From: an uncultured Prevotellaceae bacterium | Lineage (GTDB): Bacteria > Bacteroidota > Bacteroidia > Bacteroidales > Bacteroidaceae | Reading direction: 5' to 3' | Length of the DNA: 7,846 nt | Assembly: GCA_946644025.1 (NCBI GenBank) | Contig: CAMPCG010000130.1 | Coordinates: forward strand, 1-7,846 | In this document: positions 4,852 to 7,846 of the stretch, in pieces | How positions within the stretch are numbered: position 1 is the first letter of the stretch | Layout: each line of letters begins with the position of its first letter | Notes under the pieces: model-generated | What the model saw: only the letters and a program-made list of their open reading frames with translations | The model's database searches: none | Told to the model about the DNA's origin: nothing | Translations under genes and position numbers: made by a program

Positions 4852-5700
4852 ATGAAAGGAAAATACTTAGACCCGAAGGCTGACCTAACCTTCAAGCTGA
4901 TCTTCGAGCACGAAGACCTGCTCATCAGTCTGCTCAACGCCCTGCTGCCCCTTGACGAGGGCAAGCAGATAGAGCACGTGGAGTATCTGCCCGCAGAGCT
5001 GGTGCCTGAGAACCCGGGAAAGAAGAATAGCGTGGTCGACGTGCGTTGCCGTGAGACCGGCGGCCGCCACTTCATTGTCGAGATGCAGCTCAACTGGAAC
5101 AATGAGTTCCGCCATCGCGTCATCCTCAATGCCGCCAAGGCCGTGGTGAAGCAGCTGCAGCCGGGCGAGGAATACAAACTCATACAGCCCGTCTACTCGC
5201 TGAACCTGATCAACGACACGGGGTTCGAGTCGGGACCCGACGACTTCTACCACGACTACGCCATCGTCGACGTGGCCCATATCGACCGCCGCATCGAGGG
5301 CCTGCGCTTTATCTTCATCGAACTACCCAAGTTCAAGCCCCAGACCATCGCCCAGAAGAAGATGGCGGTGCTGTGGCTGCGCTTCCTCACGGAGATTGAT
5401 GCCGCCACTGAGGAGGTTCCCGCCGAGCTGCTTGAGAACCCCGCGACGGCCAAGGCGCTGAGCCTGCTGGAGAAGTCGGCCTACAACGAGGTACAGCTCG
5501 AGGCCTACGACCGCTTCTGGGATGCCGTCTACCGCGAGCGCGTGTTCTTCGACGATGGGTTCAAGAAGGGCTGCGAGGAAGGTCAGCTGAAGGAAAAGAA
5601 AGACACTGTGCTCCGCCTGGACGCCCTCGGCCTGACCACGGAGCAGATTGCGCAGGGAACTGACCTCACCGTAGACGAAGTAAAGACGATGTTGTCATAA
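4852..5700 (+). CDS. Rpn-family putative recombination-promoting nuclease
   Basis: 282 residues, with the typical opening of the Bacteroidetes branch annotated as Rpn family nuclease/putative transposase: YLDPKADLTFKLIFEHEDLLISLLNALLPL. The putative PD-(D/E)XK core is D63 (in SVVDVRCRE) and E77-x-Q79 (FIVEMQLNW), with an acidic residue near the N-terminus (D11 or D7). The C-terminal segment (about 250-282, LRLDALGLTTEQIAQGTDLTVDEVKTMLS) is a small helix-turn-helix-like tail, similar in kind to the end of the other Rpn-like gene at 1253-2359. The two bodies are otherwise clearly different, so they are separate subfamilies rather than a recent duplicate. The product would be a cytoplasmic DNA-acting enzyme; no substrate can be inferred. 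The gene begins about 110 nt after its promoter, just past the palindrome, and ends 26 bp before ispE, with which it is probably cotranscribed. Confidence 0.85.
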   Translation: MKGKYLDPKADLTFKLIFEHEDLLISLLNALLPLDEGKQIEHVEYLPAELVPENPGKKNSVVDVRCRETGGRHFIVEMQLNWNNEFRHRVILNAAKAVVKQLQPGEEYKLIQPVYSLNLINDTGFESGPDDFYHDYAIVDVAHIDRRIEGLRFIFIELPKFKPQTIAQKKMAVLWLRFLTEIDAATEEVPAELLENPATAKALSLLEKSAYNEVQLEAYDRFWDAVYRERVFFDDGFKKGCEEGQLKEKKDTVLRLDALGLTTEQIAQGTDLTVDEVKTMLS

Positions 5701-5726
5701 AACTCAACGCAGCAACCCCGAACGGC

Positions 5727-6563
5727 ATGATAATATTTCCCTTAGCAAAAGTCAACTTAGGACTGAATGTGGTGGAGCGCCGTGCTGACGGCTACCACAA
5801 CCTCGAGACCGTGTTCATGCCCCTGGCGGGCCTGCGCGACGCGCTGGAGGTGACGGCGATGGACGAGCAGTTCCCCTCTTCCGTGGACTGCGACCTGAAG
5901 GTGACGAACATCAGCATTGAGGGCGACGAGCAGCAGAACCTCGTGGTCAAGGCCTACCGTCTGCTGAAGGAGGAGTTCCCCCATATACCCCGCGTACACG
6001 CCCACCTCTTCAAGGCCATTCCCACTCAGGCGGGCATGGGCGGCGGCAGCAGCGACTGCGCCGCCATGCTCTGCCTACTCAACACGATGTTTGACCTGGG
6101 CCTCACCCCTCAGCAGCTCATTGACCGGGCGGCAAGGCTGGGAGCCGACTGCCCGTTCTTTGTCATGGGGCGGCCAGCCTACGCTGAAGGCATAGGAGAG
6201 CGACTGCAGCCTATACCACTGAATGTCAAGGGACTGAGCATCGTCGTGGTGCGTCGCGATATTCCTGTGCCCACCCGTGAGGCCTTCTCTCTCGTCAAGC
6301 CTCAGCACCCGAAGAAAAACTGCCGCGACGTGGTGCTTACCCAGCCCGTCGAGACCTGGCGCGACGACCTGGTGAACGACTTCGAGACGAGCGTCTTTGC
6401 CCTGCATCCCGAGATTGCCGCCATCAAGGAGCGGCTCTACCAGCTCGGTGCCGTCTATGCGGCCATGAGCGGCAGCGGCAGCGCCGTGTTCGGCCTTTTC
6501 CGCCAGCAGCCCACGCTCGGGGGTGAGTTCTCCGACATGTTCACCTGGCAAGGACAACTGTAA
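5727..6563 (+). CDS. ispE: 4-diphosphocytidyl-2-C-methyl-D-erythritol kinase
   Basis: IspE phosphorylates the 2-hydroxyl of CDP-methylerythritol with ATP, the fourth step of the MEP route to isopentenyl diphosphate; it is cytoplasmic and normally essential where that route is the only one. The 278 residues match family length. It belongs to the GHMP kinases: the glycine-rich ATP loop is at 99-110 (PTQAGMGGGSSD), the substrate and catalytic pair fits K8 (LAKVNLGLNV) and D141 (GADCPFF), and the C-terminal MSGSGSAVFGLF is the third GHMP motif. MIIFPLAKVNLGLNV is the usual start. It lies 26 bp after the second Rpn-like gene and 2 bp before hemW, with no promoter match in either gap, so the three genes likely share the promoter at 4703-4733. 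Confidence 0.97.
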   Translation: MIIFPLAKVNLGLNVVERRADGYHNLETVFMPLAGLRDALEVTAMDEQFPSSVDCDLKVTNISIEGDEQQNLVVKAYRLLKEEFPHIPRVHAHLFKAIPTQAGMGGGSSDCAAMLCLLNTMFDLGLTPQQLIDRAARLGADCPFFVMGRPAYAEGIGERLQPIPLNVKGLSIVVVRRDIPVPTREAFSLVKPQHPKKNCRDVVLTQPVETWRDDLVNDFETSVFALHPEIAAIKERLYQLGAVYAAMSGSGSAVFGLFRQQPTLGGEFSDMFTWQGQL

Positions 6564-6565
6564 AA

Positions 6566-7663
6566 GTGGTCTATATTCACATCCCCTTCTGCCAGAGCCG
6601 TTGCATCTATTGCGGCTTCTACTCCTCCACGCTCATGGAGCTGCGCCAGCGCTATGTCGATGCCGTGTGTCGTGAGTACGACATGAGGCATGATTATATA
6701 ACGCTCCCATCATCAACCATTTACATTGGCGGAGGTACGCCCTCCACCCTGACCGGAGAACAGCTGGAACAGCTCTTCGCCACGGTGGGCAGTGCGGCTG
6801 AGGTGACGCTGGAGTGCAACCCCGACGACGTCACTGCTGAGTTTGCCTCGCTGCTCCGCAGCCTGCCCGTCAACCGCGTGTCGATGGGCGCACAGACGTT
6901 CAGCGACGAGCGGCTGCGCTTCCTTCGCCGCCGCCACACTTCCCGACAGGTGCCCCTGGCCGTAGAGCGACTGCGACAGGCCGGCATCGGCAACATCAGC
7001 GTAGACCTCATCTATGGTTTTCCCGGCCAGACGCTTGCCGAGTGGGAAACCGACGTAGACAAGGCCCTGGCCCTCGACGTAGAGCATCTCTCGGCCTACG
7101 CCCTGAGCTATGAAGAAGGAACGCCCCTGCACCGCCTCATGGAGCAGGGTCACGTGCAGCCTGCCGACGACGAACTGAGCCGCACCATGTACTACACCCT
7201 GCTCGACCGCATGGCTGCCGCCGGGCTGGAGCACTACGAAATCAGTAATTTCGCCCGTCCGGGCCGGCGCTCACGCCACAACAGCGGCTACTGGAACCAG
7301 ACGCCATACCTCGGACTTGGCGCCGCCGCACACTCCTACGACGGGAAGAGCCGACGGTGGAACGTGGCCGACGTGGTGAAGTACATTGAGGGAGTGGAGA
7401 GCGGACGGCTGAACTACGAGGGCGAGACGCTCGACGCCGAGACGCGCTATAACGAGCTGATAATGACGTCGCTACGCACTTCCGACGGACTGTCGCTTCA
7501 GCTTCTCTCCCCTGCCGAGCGCAGCTACTGCCTCGGCATGGCTACCCGTTACATCGACGGCGGACTGCTCGTCCGCGACAATGAGAGAGGCCGTCTGCGC
7601 CTTTCGCGCGACGGCCTCTTTGTGAGCGACATGGTCATTGCCGACCTCATGAAAGTTCACTAA
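6566..7663 (+). CDS. hemW: HemW-type radical SAM heme chaperone (coproporphyrinogen oxidase-like)
   Basis: HemW is a radical-SAM protein that binds heme and hands it to membrane respiratory enzymes; it was long annotated as oxygen-independent coproporphyrinogen III oxidase (HemN). The 365 residues lack the long N-terminal extension of true HemN. The 4Fe-4S motif is C9-x3-C13-x2-C16 (CQSRCIYCGF) within YIHIPFC; GGGTPS follows at 55-60; RVSMGAQTF, NISVDLIYGFPGQT and EHYEISNFARPGRRSRHN are further family markers. The start is GTG at 6566, two bases after the ispE stop; no in-frame ATG lies just upstream and the family begins close to YIHIPFC, so GTG is the best choice. It is translationally and transcriptionally close-coupled with ispE. 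True HemN activity is unlikely but not excluded. Confidence 0.94.
   Translation: MVYIHIPFCQSRCIYCGFYSSTLMELRQRYVDAVCREYDMRHDYITLPSSTIYIGGGTPSTLTGEQLEQLFATVGSAAEVTLECNPDDVTAEFASLLRSLPVNRVSMGAQTFSDERLRFLRRRHTSRQVPLAVERLRQAGIGNISVDLIYGFPGQTLAEWETDVDKALALDVEHLSAYALSYEEGTPLHRLMEQGHVQPADDELSRTMYYTLLDRMAAAGLEHYEISNFARPGRRSRHNSGYWNQTPYLGLGAAAHSYDGKSRRWNVADVVKYIEGVESGRLNYEGETLDAETRYNELIMTSLRTSDGLSLQLLSPAERSYCLGMATRYIDGGLLVRDNERGRLRLSRDGLFVSDMVIADLMKVH
7586..7619 (+). other. Strong stem-loop inside the 3' end of hemW
   Basis: AGAGGCCGTC (7586-7595) pairs perfectly with GACGGCCTCT (7610-7619). Above a one-base bulge, GCGC (7597-7600) pairs with GCGC (7606-7609) around a 5-nt loop. It lies within codons for ERGRLRLSRDGLF, ending 44 nt before the stop, and is followed by only TT then GTG, so it is at best a weak terminator. 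It may protect the mRNA 3' end, or simply reflect codon choice. Confidence 0.6.
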
Positions 7664-7743
7664 ACTTTTTCCTGACTTCGGCGTTACTTCACCGAAACAC
7701 ACTTGGGACATCAGTTCATTAGAGAATAGAGTCTGTCGCTCAC
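7664..7743. other. Spacer after hemW without recognisable signal
   Basis: Eighty bases follow the hemW stop. A short TTCGG/CCGAA pairing is possible near 7677-7697 but is only 5 bp with no T-tract. I see no gene, promoter match or clear terminator here. Confidence 0.5.
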
Positions 7744-7824
7744 CAAGGGACCCTCCCCCAAGAGACCAACCCCAAGAGGCCCTCCCCCAAGAGACCCTCC
7801 CCCCGGCCCCTCCCAAGGGAGGGG
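7744..7824. repeat. C-rich degenerate tandem repeat ending in a perfect hairpin
   Basis: CAAG-starting units of 14-15 bp begin at 7744, 7759, 7773 and 7788, with a consensus close to CAAGAGACCCTCCCC. They run into CCCCTCCC (7807-7814), AA, GGGAGGGG (7817-7824), an 8-bp perfect hairpin. On the minus strand, 7814-7795 has four G-runs of 3, 4, 6 and 3 with loops of 1, 2 and 1 nt, a standard G-quadruplex pattern. The repeat lies after hemW and may continue past the window. Confidence 0.8.
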
Positions 7825-7846
7825 AGTAGTTAGACTTAGAGGCGGT

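Noticed and set aside
7677..7697. Possible terminator of hemW (TTCGG/CCGAA)
   Set aside because: The stem is only 5 bp with a 10-base or longer loop and no T-tract.

Overview
The window looks like a piece of a Bacteroidales chromosome, most likely a Prevotella-type gut or rumen bacterium. Three things support this: (i) at least four sites match the Bacteroidetes vegetative promoter (TTTG, 19-20 nt, TAnnTTTG) at sensible distances from starts; (ii) no gene has a clear Shine-Dalgarno sequence; (iii) the proteins (GH67 alpha-glucuronidase, long-form QueA, PyrE, IspE, HemW and two Rpn/PD-(D/E)XK-type proteins) read as Bacteroidetes versions. The genus is inferred; no rRNA or other marker gene is present.

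Layout, left to right. The N-terminal half of a secreted GH67 xylan-debranching alpha-glucuronidase runs leftward off the window (1-1045, minus). Divergent from it is an Rpn-like gene (1253-2359, plus) with a coiled coil built from 21-bp DNA repeats. It converges on pyrE (2573-3196, minus), and the gap between them is almost filled by two opposed arrays of a 7-bp repeat that also provides the stop codons of both genes. pyrE and queA (3411-4637, plus) are divergent, with back-to-back promoters; the queA promoter lies so close to its ATG that the mRNA should be leaderless or nearly so. After queA come an intrinsic terminator, a promoter overlapping that terminator, and a perfect 29-bp inverted repeat with GTAG/CTAC ends that resembles a REP/BIME pair. 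Then follows a tight plus-strand group: a second Rpn-like gene (4852-5700), ispE (5727-6563) and hemW (6566-7663). The right end is a C-rich intergenic repeat with G-quadruplex potential on the minus strand.

The metabolic genes are ordinary housekeeping functions: UMP synthesis, queuosine tRNA modification, MEP-pathway isoprenoid synthesis and heme delivery. They do not form one pathway. The unusual content is in the joints: every complete intergenic gap (about 207-214 bp) carries compact promoter architecture or some repeat or palindrome, and two different Rpn-family putative nucleases sit within 4 kb of each other, each beside such a repeat. No tRNA, rRNA, CRISPR array or complete insertion sequence was seen, and no gap exceeds 300 bp.
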